Positions 18,736 through 27,326 of a DNA stretch of 32,273 nt are shown here, piece by piece. The position numbers and the translations under genes are program-made. Under the pieces are notes generated by a model that saw only the letters and a program-made list of their open reading frames with translations, was not told the origin of the DNA and ran no database searches. Numbering within the stretch: position 1 is the stretch's first letter; the number at the start of each line of letters is the position of its first letter. This stretch comes from an uncultured Paenibacillus sp. (GTDB lineage: Bacteria; Bacillota; Bacilli; Paenibacillales; Paenibacillaceae), in NCBI GenBank assembly GCA_937895345.1, contig CALAWP010000021.1:1-32273 (forward strand), read 5' to 3'.

Positions 18736-18915
18736 ACGCCCGAATGCTTCTGCAAGCCTCCGGCTGGACAATATCCCGGCGATTCGGCTCTGCCGGGCGT
18801 TCGTCTAGTCGCCTCCCAGCTTTCATTCAACCCTTCCCTGTTCCAAGCGGGCACGGAAAGACAGGATAACCCGATTCAGCCAATGTTACGATGTAAACGA
18901 AAGGAAGTGACGCCG

Positions 18916-19779
18916 TTGGATGCGTTGGCGGGCATGAAGCAGGCGCTCGATTATATGGAAGCCGGCATGGAAGGAAGGCTCGACATGGAGAGCATCGCGC
19001 GAGCCGGTTATATGTCCCCTTTCCATTTCCAGCGCATGTTCCATATCGTTACGGGCGTGACGGTTGCCGAATACGTCAGGCGGCGCAAGCTGACGCTGGC
19101 CGCCCAGGAGCTGGCTTCCTCCTCGGTCAAGGTGATCGACGTCGCATACAAGTACGGCTACGATTCGCCGGAGTCGTTCTCCAAGGCGTTTCGCCGGCTT
19201 CACGGCATCTCGCCGTCCGAAGCTCGCGGCGCCAAGGTGAAGCTGAAGGCGTATCCGCGGCTGACCTTTCAGTTAACGTTGAAGGGAGATCAGGAAATGG
19301 ATTACCGTATTGAAGAAAAAGAGGCTTTTGACGTGTTTGGAGTCAGTCTGAACGTTACCGCCCAGGAAAGCGAACAATCCCGCAAAATACCGCAGTTTTG
19401 GGAGGAATGCCACCGCAACGGCACTGTGGCGAAGTTGGAAAGCATCATGCAAGGCGATTCGATGCTTGGCGTATGCCTGAACATGCAGCCCGATACGGGC
19501 GACTTTACGTATATGATCGCCGGCCGGGGCGACCGGAACGCGGCGGCCGCCGAAGGCTACGAGATTTGCTCCATCCCTGCCGCCACCTGGGCGGTCTTCA
19601 CATCGACCGGACCGCTGCCCGGAGCCATTCAGCATACGTTTGAACGCATCTTCTCGGAATGGTTCCCGGCTACCGGCTATCAGCATGCCGGCGCGCCGGA
19701 GCTTGAGGTTTACCTTCCGGGCGATACCTGTGCCGAGGACTACCGCTGCGAGATTTGGATTTCGATTGTAAAGAAATAA
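18916..19779 (+). CDS. AraC-family regulator with C-terminal GyrI-like effector domain
   Basis: The 287-aa protein has an N-terminal AraC double helix-turn-helix (about residues 5-105). It includes SIARAGYMSPFHFQRMFH and the signature VIDVAYKYGYDSPESFSKAFRRLHGISPSEAR. A GyrI-like small-molecule-binding domain (about 130-287) follows and ends CEIWISIVKK. This layout matches Rob/SoxS-like or BltR-like multidrug-type regulators that bind hydrophobic ligands. TTG 18916 is selected because AAGGAAG lies about 9 nt upstream and the protein then begins at the usual point of the family. An upstream ATG (18883) lacks a binding site. It follows the pentapeptide gene by 180 bp on the same strand; no clear promoter is visible between them. 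Confidence 0.88.
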   Translation: MDALAGMKQALDYMEAGMEGRLDMESIARAGYMSPFHFQRMFHIVTGVTVAEYVRRRKLTLAAQELASSSVKVIDVAYKYGYDSPESFSKAFRRLHGISPSEARGAKVKLKAYPRLTFQLTLKGDQEMDYRIEEKEAFDVFGVSLNVTAQESEQSRKIPQFWEECHRNGTVAKLESIMQGDSMLGVCLNMQPDTGDFTYMIAGRGDRNAAAAEGYEICSIPAATWAVFTSTGPLPGAIQHTFERIFSEWFPATGYQHAGAPELEVYLPGDTCAEDYRCEIWISIVKK

Positions 19780-19792
19780 AGACTTGAATAAC

Positions 19793-19829
19793 GAAGAACA
19801 GGAGGCGGCTTATGCCCCTCCTGTTCTTC
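19793..19829. terminator. bidirectional terminator between the AraC gene and the ABC permease
   Basis: A perfect 13-bp stem GAAGAACAGGAGG (19793-19805) / CCTCCTGTTCTTC (19817-19829) follows the AraC stop by 13 nt. It also lies downstream of the convergent permease gene. The T-tracts on both sides are interrupted. Confidence 0.75.
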
Positions 19830-19883
19830 TTCGTATCAAATACCCTGCCGTCGTCGCCAAGCCTGCCGCGAAATATGAAGCTC

Positions 19884-19938
19884 TCAAACCGTCTTCATCG
19901 CATCAAACCGTCTTCATCGCATCAAACCGTCTTCATCG
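19884..19938 (-). repeat. three tandem 19-bp copies at the permease stop codon
   Basis: TCAAACCGTCTTCATCG occurs at 19884, 19903 and 19922 with a 19-bp period. The rightmost copy encodes the last residues (AMKTV-stop) of the ABC permease. The others repeat those codons after the stop, so slippage there would not alter the protein. Confidence 0.9.
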
Positions 19939-21067
19939 CAAATTTTCTGAAGCGCAGCCAAGCGACAAACAATCCCCCAAGGCCGAAGGCAAACAGGACC
20001 AGCAGCGTCCAGCCGATGTCCGCTGCGCCGGCACCGCGAATCATGACGTCCTGCATGCCGCGCTGCGCCCAATATTGCGGCGTGAACAACCCGACCGCCT
20101 GAACCGCTCTTGGCAGCATATCGTAAGGAAACCATAATCCGCCCACGATCGCTCCGCCCATCGTAATGACTTGAACGACCGCAATGCCCATATTTTCACT
20201 GCTGACCAGCATGGACAGCATCAAGCCGATGCCTGTCGCGCATACAGCCAGACCGATCACAATGAAGGCGATGGCCAACGGATCGCCGATGTGAAGGCCG
20301 TACGCAATCCGGCCGAACGACAGCAACACGACGGACTGGATGAGCAGAACCAGCACATGAGGGACCCACATGCCGCACAAGTAATGCAGCGGCTTCATCG
20401 GAGTGCTCTGCAGCCTCGCCAGCATGCCCGATTGCCGGTCCTTCAGCAGCCCGAGAATCATATTAATCATAATAAAGAAGACGAACATGACAGTGTAGCC
20501 GGGCACGATCTGCGTAATCGGATCCGCCTTCGCCGCGTTTTCCTTCACTTCGCTAACTATAACGGCTGGCTCCATTAGAGCCTCGATGGCGGAACCCTCC
20601 AGCCCCAAGTCCGCCATGGCGTTTCGAAGCTTGTATTGCTGCAACCCGCCGGTCACGCTGTCCAGCAGCGCGATGACCGGAGCCGCAGCCTCGTCGGCCG
20701 CCGCGTCGCGGTACAGCTTCACTTCCGCAGCTTCTCCTCCGCTCACCCGTTCCCCGTAGCCTTGCGGAATAACGAGCAAATAAGACAGCCCGCCCTCCTT
20801 CACTTCCCTTATCGCGTCGGCCGCTCCCGTCCCTTCGTACCGCTCCGGCTCAAACCCTTTCACTTCCGCCAACATGTCGATCAGCTGCCCGGATAGTGCC
20901 GAACCGTCTTCATCGACATACGGGATGGCATAGGTTGCGCCGCCCGACTGGCTGAATATGGACGCGAACATGACAATAAATACGATGGGAAGGGCAAACA
21001 GCCAAAAAAACGTTCCTTTATCCTTAAGCGTCAATGCAATTTCCTTGCGAACGATAGTCCAAATCAC
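19922..21067 (-). CDS. ABC-2 type transporter permease
   Basis: This 381-aa membrane protein has one N-terminal membrane segment (about 22-40). A large extracytoplasmic domain (about 45-185) and a C-terminal bundle of about five segments (near 188-372) follow, the usual ABC-2/YhgE-NatB-like plan. GTG 21067 follows an AGGAGG site by about 10 nt. It lies 76 nt after the ATPase gene on the same strand and is surely its partner. Substrate is not indicated; this class exports drugs, peptides, sodium or lipids. Confidence 0.87.
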   Translation of the reverse strand: MIWTIVRKEIALTLKDKGTFFWLFALPIVFIVMFASIFSQSGGATYAIPYVDEDGSALSGQLIDMLAEVKGFEPERYEGTGAADAIREVKEGGLSYLLVIPQGYGERVSGGEAAEVKLYRDAAADEAAAPVIALLDSVTGGLQQYKLRNAMADLGLEGSAIEALMEPAVIVSEVKENAAKADPITQIVPGYTVMFVFFIMINMILGLLKDRQSGMLARLQSTPMKPLHYLCGMWVPHVLVLLIQSVVLLSFGRIAYGLHIGDPLAIAFIVIGLAVCATGIGLMLSMLVSSENMGIAVVQVITMGGAIVGGLWFPYDMLPRAVQAVGLFTPQYWAQRGMQDVMIRGAGAADIGWTLLVLFAFGLGGLFVAWLRFRKFAMKTV

Positions 21068-21143
21068 CGGTGCTCGTCCTCCTGTCCCGCTTCTGTTACA
21101 CTTCTCTTCTGTTTCACTTCATCGCTAAATCGCCCGACAAACG

Positions 21144-22064
21144 CTAGTCTCTCAGCTTCGAGCCGGTCAAACGGAGAAATACGCTGTCCAGCGAAGGCTG
21201 CAGCAGCTCAAGCGCCCGTACCGACACGCCGTCGCGCGCCCACAGGCTTGCCAGCTCCGCCATCGCCTCCATCGGCCTTTCGCACTCGAGCACCCAGCCT
21301 CCGCCTTCCTTCCTCACGCCGGTTACGCCGCGCAGCTTCGGCGGCTCGGCCGCGCCTTCCGCTTCCGCATAAACCGCCTTGACCGCATGCTTTTCCAGCA
21401 ATTCCTTGAGACCGCCTTGCGAGACGATCGACCCGTGATCGATAATGGCGACATCGTCGCACAGCGCTTCGACTTCCTCCATGTAATGGGTCGAATAAAT
21501 GATCGTGGCGCCTTCGCGCTTCAGATCCTTAATGATCTCGAAGATCAGATGGCGCGACTGCGGATCAATCCCTACCGTCGGCTCGTCCAAAATAATAAGT
21601 TTGGGCTCGTGTAGAAGCGCGGCGGCCAGATTGATGCGGCGCTTCATGCCTCCGGAATACGTTCCGACCGCTTCGCCCGCCCGTTCGGCAAGCCCGACAG
21701 CCGTCAACGCGCGATCCACGCGCCGCTTCAGCTCGGAGCCGCGAATGCCGTACATCTCTCCAAAAAAAGTCAAATTTCTTCTCCCGCTCAGCTTATCGTA
21801 CAATGTAATATCTTGAGGCACGTAACCGATCATGCTCCGCACCGCATCGATTTCTTTGCGAAAATTGCGGCCGAACATCTCGATCTCGCCTTGGTCCGGC
21901 GTCAAGATCCCGGTCAGCAGCTTCATCGCGGTCGATTTGCCCGCTCCATTCGGGCCGAGCAACCCGAAGCAGCTTCCCTTCCGAACCGTAAGGTCGATTC
22001 CCTTAAGAGCCGGCTTCCCGCCATAGCTTTTCTTGATGCCGCTTGCCTTCAGCGCCAGTTCCAT
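21144..22064 (-). CDS. ABC-2 type transporter ATP-binding protein
   Basis: The 306-aa ATPase shows Walker A GPNGAGKST, Q-loop YVPQDITLYD, signature YSGGMKRR, Walker B LIILDEPT and switch histidine in STHYMEE. A C-terminal extension of about 80 residues is typical of DrrA/CcmA-type exporters. ATG 22064 is chosen because AAAGGGAGAG lies 5 nt upstream. The open frame reaches 45 codons further without a binding site. The ATPase energises the permease encoded next. A terminator upstream suggests a separate promoter between 22065 and 22237. Confidence 0.92.
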   Translation of the reverse strand: MELALKASGIKKSYGGKPALKGIDLTVRKGSCFGLLGPNGAGKSTAMKLLTGILTPDQGEIEMFGRNFRKEIDAVRSMIGYVPQDITLYDKLSGRRNLTFFGEMYGIRGSELKRRVDRALTAVGLAERAGEAVGTYSGGMKRRINLAAALLHEPKLIILDEPTVGIDPQSRHLIFEIIKDLKREGATIIYSTHYMEEVEALCDDVAIIDHGSIVSQGGLKELLEKHAVKAVYAEAEGAAEPPKLRGVTGVRKEGGGWVLECERPMEAMAELASLWARDGVSVRALELLQPSLDSVFLRLTGSKLRD

Positions 22065-22236
22065 CGCTTCTCTCCCTTTCGCCTTTATCGTTGCCCTCAT
22101 TCTATCAAACGGCTGGCCGTCGCACCCCGAATTCGGAATAAGTTGCGCGTTATCGCGCATCAACTGCCGATATCCATGCCTGTGTGCAGACACAAACATC
22201 CCATTATCTTGGGAGCGTTGTAATTTCTATAGCCGC

Positions 22237-22270
22237 AAAAAAAACGGAGCAGTCTCATCAACCGCCCCGT
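22237..22270 (-). terminator. rho-independent terminator after DUF3021 gene
   Basis: On the minus strand ACGGGGCGGT pairs with ACTGCTCCGT through ten pairs (two G-U), with a seven-base loop, directly followed by eight T. It separates the LytTR/DUF3021 unit from the ABC genes. Confidence 0.85.
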
Positions 22271-22298
22271 CCGGCATTCCGGCCGCTAAAGCCCGAAA

Positions 22299-22712
22299 TT
22301 AATATTCGTTTTTGTGAACCGAAGCGTTCAACGCCTCCGCCTGCTTCTTGAAGTAATAACGGAAACCGAGCCAAAACATGGCGTACGAAACGATAAACAT
22401 CAGCAGGCCGAGCGCGATAGGCAGCGGCTTGAGCGGAATCCACCCTACCGCGGCCGCTATGGGAAAAAAGAGGGCAATGGACAGCAAAAAATGAACGATG
22501 AGCTGCTTCAGCGGACTCCATCGGTCGTATTCGAAAATAAACGATGCGATGCTGAAATAGGCGCCCATCGCCATGCTGCCCAGCATGTTCGCCCAAATCA
22601 GCTTGGCCGGGATGACCGCGTCCTTCAGCATAAGTCCCGTCAAAACGGCGAACATGATGATCGCCGAACAGCTGAATCCCATCAATACCCGCCTGAACAG
22701 TTCAATCGCCAT
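22299..22712 (-). CDS. DUF3021 family membrane protein
   Basis: The 137-aa protein has four hydrophobic segments (about 9-28, 38-60, 70-90, 98-118) and a basic C-terminus, matching the small DUF3021 family. In Firmicutes these genes are commonly paired with LytTR regulators and are thought to hold or modulate them at the membrane. Here the start overlaps the end of the LytTR gene by 11 nt, which indicates translational coupling. Confidence 0.85.
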   Translation of the reverse strand: MAIELFRRVLMGFSCSAIIMFAVLTGLMLKDAVIPAKLIWANMLGSMAMGAYFSIASFIFEYDRWSPLKQLIVHFLLSIALFFPIAAAVGWIPLKPLPIALGLLMFIVSYAMFWLGFRYYFKKQAEALNASVHKNEY

Positions 22713-23162
22713 GCTTGTCGTCCCCCCATATCAGTCTCTTCTTCAGCTGCGCCACGTAAGCCCGTAAAACGTACTCCTTGCCGCCCGACTTGAAGTGCAC
22801 GCACAAATTGCCGTTAAACGACAGCTCGAACCGAACAATCCGCTCCACATTGCCGATAACCGACTTCGAGAAACGCATGAACTGATGCGGAGCCAGCAGC
22901 TCCTCGATTTCATAAAGCTTCATCTTCAGTTCGATACTCTGTCCGCCCATGGAAGCAAACACTTTGCGGTTTTCCGCATACACGTAATCGATGTCGCCGG
23001 GATCCAGCAGCACCGACCGCTCATCCTGAATGCCGACCAGCCGTTTCGTCGTCGGGCTCTGTATTTTTTGACCAGCGCCGCGAGCTCCTCGGTCCACTCC
23101 TTGGCTTGTATCGTGACGACCGTTTCGTCGTATTGGTCCTTAATGTCAATTTGAAGCTTCAA
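22702..23162 (-). pseudogene. LytTR DNA-binding regulator, frameshifted in a homopolymer
   Basis: The gene starts at TTG 23162 (GGAGGAG 7 nt upstream) as MKLQIDIKDQYDETVVTIQAK, then changes frame at a run of six T (23064-23069; six A in the coding strand). The rest continues in the -1 frame as KIQSPTTKRLVGIQDERSVLLDPGDIDYVY and a full LytTR DNA-binding domain ending KRLIWGDDKHGD. One additional A would restore a normal protein of about 153 aa. A sequencing or assembly error in the homopolymer, a true mutation or slippage are all possible. The overlapping DUF3021 gene is intact. If functional, it probably controls its own pair and the ABC genes downstream. Confidence 0.8.
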
Positions 23163-23303
23163 CCGTCTTCTCCTCCAGCATGCCTCAATTTCCCGCGAAA
23201 TATCTGTGTCTGTATAAAATGATACCATCCGGACTGCAATTACGGAACCCGTGACGATTGGGGACAATCGGCGAACCGGTTCATCCCGCAGCGCAAACGA
23301 ATA

Positions 23304-23336
23304 ACCCGTAAGCGGAAGAATCCTCCTCTTACGGGT
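23304..23336 (-). terminator. terminator downstream of pstB
   Basis: ACCCGTAAG (23304-23312) pairs with CTTACGGGT (23328-23336) over nine perfect pairs. On the minus strand a moderately T-rich stretch follows. It lies about 55 bp past the pstB stop. Confidence 0.7.
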
Positions 23337-23391
23337 CTTGATAAGTCCTTATGCCGTTATGCAACTTCATTTCCATTCTCGGCTTGCCTGT

Positions 23392-24210
23392 TTATCCGAA
23401 TCGTCCGCTGACGTAATCTTCCGTGCGCTTGTCGTTCGGATTCGAAAACAGTTTGACGGTTTGATCGAATTCGATCAGCTTGCCGTTCAGGAAGAAGGCG
23501 GTCTTATCGGAAATACGAGCGGCCTGCTGCAAATTGTGAGTAACAATTACGATCGTATATTGGGCTTTCAACTGTTGAATCAGTTCCTCGATCTTCAGCG
23601 TAGAGATCGGGTCCAAAGCGGAGGTCGGCTCATCCATCAGAATGACTTCCGGCTCAAACGCCAGCGTGCGGGCGATGCACAAGCGCTGCTGCTGGCCGCC
23701 GGATAAGCCGTAGGCGTCCTTGTGCAGACGGTCCTTGACTTCGTCCCAGATCGCGGCGCCGCGCAAGCTTCTTTCCACGATTTCGTCCAGCACTTGCTTC
23801 TTGCGAATCCCATGTACGCGAGGCCCGTAAACGACATTCTCATAAATCGTTTTCGGCAGCGGATTGGGCTTTTGAAACACCATGCCGACCTGCGTGCGCA
23901 GCTCTTCTACCGTATATTCGCGAAAGATATCGCGGCCCTGATAAACGATTTGCCCTTGCGTCCGGACGCTGTCGTTCAACTCGATAAGCCGGTTCAACGT
24001 TTTGATATACGTGGATTTCCCGCATCCGGAAGGACCGATAATGGCCGTCACTTCGTTCTCTTGAATGTCCATATTAATATCGTACAGCGCCTGCGATTCT
24101 CCGTACCATAAGTTAAGCTCCTTCGTCTGGATGACGGTAGGTTTGTTCTCCGTCTCGGACTTCTCCGAAGCAAGCGCAGCTTGGGGCCGTTCCGTTACCG
24201 CATGATTCAT
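23392..24210 (-). CDS. pstB: phosphate ABC transporter ATP-binding protein PstB
   Basis: This 272-aa ATPase powers high-affinity phosphate import with PstC and PstA. It shows Walker A GPSGCGKST, Q-loop VFQKPNPLP (characteristic of PstB), signature LSGGQQQRL, Walker B VILMDEPTSALDP and switch VTHN. The ATG follows AAAGGAGAGG by about 7 nt and lies 17 nt after pstA. The first 25 residues form a non-conserved polar leader. It is the last gene of the pst operon; neither phoU nor a second pstB is visible here. Confidence 0.97.
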   Translation of the reverse strand: MNHAVTERPQAALASEKSETENKPTVIQTKELNLWYGESQALYDINMDIQENEVTAIIGPSGCGKSTYIKTLNRLIELNDSVRTQGQIVYQGRDIFREYTVEELRTQVGMVFQKPNPLPKTIYENVVYGPRVHGIRKKQVLDEIVERSLRGAAIWDEVKDRLHKDAYGLSGGQQQRLCIARTLAFEPEVILMDEPTSALDPISTLKIEELIQQLKAQYTIVIVTHNLQQAARISDKTAFFLNGKLIEFDQTVKLFSNPNDKRTEDYVSGRFG

Positions 24211-24227
24211 TCGTCACCTCTCCTTTC

Positions 24228-25100
24228 TTAGTAACGTTTCTGGTATTTGTTTCGAATAAAGATAGCCAGAGAGTTCATGGCAAACAAAACGACGAGCAGC
24301 ACGATAATGGTTGCGGCCGCCAGGTTCGCATACTCCTGCACGAGAACCGTATCCAGCGTCCAATAATAAATCTGAATCGGCAGCGCCGTAAAGTCGGACA
24401 TTAACGAGTTCGGAATCGGCATAATCAATACCGGTATGCCAAGCACGACCAGAGGTGCCGTCTCTCCGATGGCCCGCGACAGCGACAAAATAAATCCGGT
24501 CAAAATGCCCGGCAGCGCCGCTGGCAGCACAACTCTGCGAACGGTCTGCCATTTGGTCGCTCCCATCCCGAAGGAGGCTTCCCTCAAAAACTGCGGTACG
24601 GCCCGAATCGCTTCCTGACTGGCTACAACGACGATCGGCAGCACCAGCAGAGACATCGTCAGTCCGCCCGCCAAAATGCTCGATCCAAGATTTAATCCTC
24701 TGGAAAATACCGCGAGACCGAGCAAACCGAAAATAACGGAAGGCACGCCGGCCAAATTCGAAATATTGACTTGGATAAAAGCGTGAAACTTGCTTTTCTT
24801 GGCGTATTCCTCCAAATAGATGGCCGTGCAGACGCCCAGCAGCATCGTGACAGGACCGACAACGAGCATTAACAGCACCGTTCCGACAATAACGCCTAAT
24901 ATACCCGCGCGATCCGGATTCAACGAAAGCTTGCCCGTAAGGAAATTCCAATCCAGCCACCCGGCGCCTTGCGTCACGACTTGATAGATCAGGATAGCCA
25001 GAACGAGCAAGGCAAACAAGGTAGCGAGCAAGAACAGGTTCTTCATCGCTTTGTCCATCGTCTGACGGATCAGAATGTTTTGACTATGACCGCTCTTCAT
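24228..25100 (-). CDS. pstA: phosphate ABC transporter permease PstA
   Basis: This 290-aa inner-membrane protein has six predicted membrane segments. The cytoplasmic EAA loop is seen as ASQEAIRAVPQFLREASFGMGATKWQTVRRVVLPAALPGI (about 180-219), which docks on PstB. Phosphate permease residues are typical, for example SRAIGETAPL. It starts 2 nt after the pstC stop, so translation is coupled. Confidence 0.96.
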   Translation of the reverse strand: MKSGHSQNILIRQTMDKAMKNLFLLATLFALLVLAILIYQVVTQGAGWLDWNFLTGKLSLNPDRAGILGVIVGTVLLMLVVGPVTMLLGVCTAIYLEEYAKKSKFHAFIQVNISNLAGVPSVIFGLLGLAVFSRGLNLGSSILAGGLTMSLLVLPIVVVASQEAIRAVPQFLREASFGMGATKWQTVRRVVLPAALPGILTGFILSLSRAIGETAPLVVLGIPVLIMPIPNSLMSDFTALPIQIYYWTLDTVLVQEYANLAAATIIVLLVVLFAMNSLAIFIRNKYQKRY

Positions 25101-25102
25101 GC

Positions 25103-26041
25103 TTAATAACCCTCCCTGAATATACGTGAAATATAGCGGGCAGCCAGGTTCATGAGAAGCGTAAAGACGAACAGGGTCAATCCTACGGCGTACAAGCTGT
25201 AGTAGCCGACTGTTCCGCTTCCTGCGTCGCCGCTTGTAAATTCAACGATATATGCCGTCATCGTCTGCATAGACTGGGTAATGTCGAAAGTAAAGTTTTT
25301 GGAGCTGCCGCTTGCAATGGTGACGATCATCGTTTCTCCGACCGCACGCGAGACAGCCAATACAAACGAAGCGATGATGCCGGACAGGGCGGCGGGAATA
25401 ATGACCTTAAAGGACATCTCCAGCTTCGTCGATCCTAGCGCGAGCGCACCCTGGCGCATCGAATTCGGGACGGAGCTCATCGCATCCTCGGAAAGAGAAG
25501 TGACCAAAGGTATAATCATAATTCCCATTACGATTCCGGGACTCAAGGCGTTCTTCGCACCCAGACTCGGAATCAGGTGAGTCAACAAAGGCGTTACGAA
25601 GGAGTAGGCAAAAAAGCCGTATACAATAGTTGGTATCCCCGCGACAACTTCCATCAGCGGTTTCACGATTTTTCTTACTCTCGCCGAAGCGTATTCACTC
25701 AAGTATATGGCGGATGTTAACCCGATTGGGATCGCTACGCACATCGCAATCAGTGAGGTGATAAGCGTGCCGCTAATTAACGGCAAAATACCGAAGGACG
25801 GATCGGTATGGCTGAGCGGAGTCAGCTTCGTACTTCCGAAAAACTCCTTGAACGGAACCTGCTGAAAAAATAATGCCGCATCAAAGACCAGCGACAGCAC
25901 AATGCCGACGGTTGTCAGAACGGAAATGAGCGCGGCGACAAACAGCACGATCGGCGCCATTCTCTCCATCTGAAACGGTCTCTTTTTTCTGCGGGCGATA
26001 TTTTGTTGGATTTGCTCCCTGACACTTAAGTGCTTATCCAT
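25103..26041 (-). CDS. pstC: phosphate ABC transporter permease PstC
   Basis: The 312-aa partner permease has a basic cytoplasmic N-terminus, six membrane segments beginning near residue 28, the EAA loop LSEDAMSSVPNSMRQGALALGSTKLEM, and SRAVGETMIV. ATG 26041 is preferred: GGAAGGTGG lies 11 nt upstream. The open frame allows only nine more codons, without a good binding site. It follows pstS after a hairpin. Confidence 0.95.
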   Translation of the reverse strand: MDKHLSVREQIQQNIARRKKRPFQMERMAPIVLFVAALISVLTTVGIVLSLVFDAALFFQQVPFKEFFGSTKLTPLSHTDPSFGILPLISGTLITSLIAMCVAIPIGLTSAIYLSEYASARVRKIVKPLMEVVAGIPTIVYGFFAYSFVTPLLTHLIPSLGAKNALSPGIVMGIMIIPLVTSLSEDAMSSVPNSMRQGALALGSTKLEMSFKVIIPAALSGIIASFVLAVSRAVGETMIVTIASGSSKNFTFDITQSMQTMTAYIVEFTSGDAGSGTVGYYSLYAVGLTLFVFTLLMNLAARYISRIFREGY

Positions 26042-26101
26042 AAAAGGGTATGCCACCTTCCAAAGCAACTTTTTACTAATTCCTGCTTATAATACAAGCA
26101 A

Positions 26102-26133
26102 GGAGATGAGAGCATGTAATGACTCTCATCTCC
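26102..26133 (-). terminator. intercistronic hairpin between pstS and pstC
   Basis: A perfect 11-bp stem GGAGATGAGAG (26102-26112) / CTCTCATCTCC (26123-26133) has no following T-run on the minus strand. It is likely a partial terminator or an mRNA-stabilising structure that keeps pstS message above pstCAB, as known for binding-protein operons. Confidence 0.65.
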
Positions 26134-26165
26134 CGTCAAATCCTATGAAGGTTGGATTCAACGCA

Positions 26166-27221
26166 TTATTTCAAGGCGTCAAGCTGTGTTTTGTATTCGG
26201 CATAGGCCGAATCCGGAAGCGGAGCAAATCCGGCTTCGCCCGCGAATTTTCCGGCATTGTCCATCACATAATAAGCGTAATCGAGCACTTGCGGCTTTTC
26301 TTTGGCGTACGGTCCGTACAGGTAAGTGAAGACCGGACGCGTGAAGCCTGCATAAGCCAGATCTTCGCCGATTGTTTCCAGGCTTGGTTCAACCGGGCCA
26401 TTGCCGAAGTCAACCTTTACCGCAGTAATTTTGTCGGTATTCGTCGTGTAGTAACCAAATCCGAAGAAGGCGATGGCATTTTTGTCTTTGGACACGAGGT
26501 CGACAAGCGTCGAGTACTCTTGCTGCAGATTAGCCGTTGTTACCATAGGCTCTTTGCCAAGAATGACTTCGGAGAAAAATTCATAAGTGCCATGGTTTTC
26601 GTTCGGGCCGTAGAAATTGATTTGCTCAGCCGGCCATTCCGGACGAATGTCGGACCACTTGACTACGTCGTCTGCCGAATAGTGACCGGACAGGTACATA
26701 TTGACGATTTCTTCTTTCGTCATTTCGGTTGCCCAATCGTTCTGCGGGTTGATAACCATAGTCAAGCCGTCGTATGCAAGACGGAATTCCAGAACGTCTT
26801 GTCCCATGACCAGGCCTTTGGCTTCCAGTTCCGCCGCTTCTTCATCCTTGATTTGTCTCGAAGCGTTGGCGAAGTCAAGCTCGCCCGGAATAAATTTCTT
26901 AAATCCGGCGGAAGAACCTGCGCGGCCCGTTTGAACACTTACATTCGGCTGAGCTTCCGACATATACTCTTCGGAAATAAGAGCCATCAGCGGGTATACC
27001 GTACCGGAGCCGTCAACGATAACTTGACCGGACAGCTTCGGAGCTTCTTCTTCCGTATTCGTCGGAGCCGGCGAATTCGTTTCTGTGTTGGTTGGCTGGC
27101 TTCCTTGGTTGCCATTGCCAGAGTTGCCGCCGTTGTTGCCGTTGCCTCCGCAAGCCGCTACAAACACCATTACAAGAACAAGCGTCAATGGGACCCCTAA
27201 TGTTTTTAATACCTTTTTCAT
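26166..27221 (-). CDS. pstS: phosphate-binding lipoprotein PstS
   Basis: This 351-aa extracellular phosphate-binding lipoprotein begins with a signal peptide MKKVLKTLGVPLTLVLVMVFVAAC. The lipobox cysteine is C24, followed by a Gly/Asn/Ser-rich linker and an acidic stretch. The mature domain has typical PstS features (VDGSGTVYPLM, GRAGSSAGFKKF, NASRQIKDEEAA, GPNENHGTYEFF). ATG 27221 has AAGGAGG 10 nt upstream; the longer open frame to 27287 would bury the signal peptide. It captures phosphate for PstCAB and heads the operon behind PhoP-type repeats. Confidence 0.96.
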   Translation of the reverse strand: MKKVLKTLGVPLTLVLVMVFVAACGGNGNNGGNSGNGNQGSQPTNTETNSPAPTNTEEEAPKLSGQVIVDGSGTVYPLMALISEEYMSEAQPNVSVQTGRAGSSAGFKKFIPGELDFANASRQIKDEEAAELEAKGLVMGQDVLEFRLAYDGLTMVINPQNDWATEMTKEEIVNMYLSGHYSADDVVKWSDIRPEWPAEQINFYGPNENHGTYEFFSEVILGKEPMVTTANLQQEYSTLVDLVSKDKNAIAFFGFGYYTTNTDKITAVKVDFGNGPVEPSLETIGEDLAYAGFTRPVFTYLYGPYAKEKPQVLDYAYYVMDNAGKFAGEAGFAPLPDSAYAEYKTQLDALK

Positions 27222-27273
27222 CTGTACAACTTCCTCCTTAATCAGATATGGGTTTTGTTCACTCCACTTCTTT

Positions 27274-27326
27274 ATGGTAGTCCCCATTTGTTATGCATGT
27301 ATAAAGTTATGTTAATTCCGTGTAAA
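27274..27326 (-). promoter_or_regulatory. pho-box repeats and promoter of pstS
   Basis: On the minus strand TTTACA (27321-27326), TTAACA (27310-27315), TTATAC (27299-27304) and TAACAA (27288-27293) recur every 11 bp. This fits the Bacillus PhoP consensus TT(A/T)ACA with 5-nt gaps. A -10-like TACCAT follows at 27274-27279. The first two repeats overlap the last codons and stop of the upstream chemoreceptor gene. Control by phosphate starvation is inferred from the motif. Confidence 0.8.

Noticed and set aside
23064..23069. Programmed -1 frameshifting in the LytTR gene
   Set aside because: The site is only six A long and lacks a clear heptameric slip site or following structure, so a mutation or sequence error is simpler.
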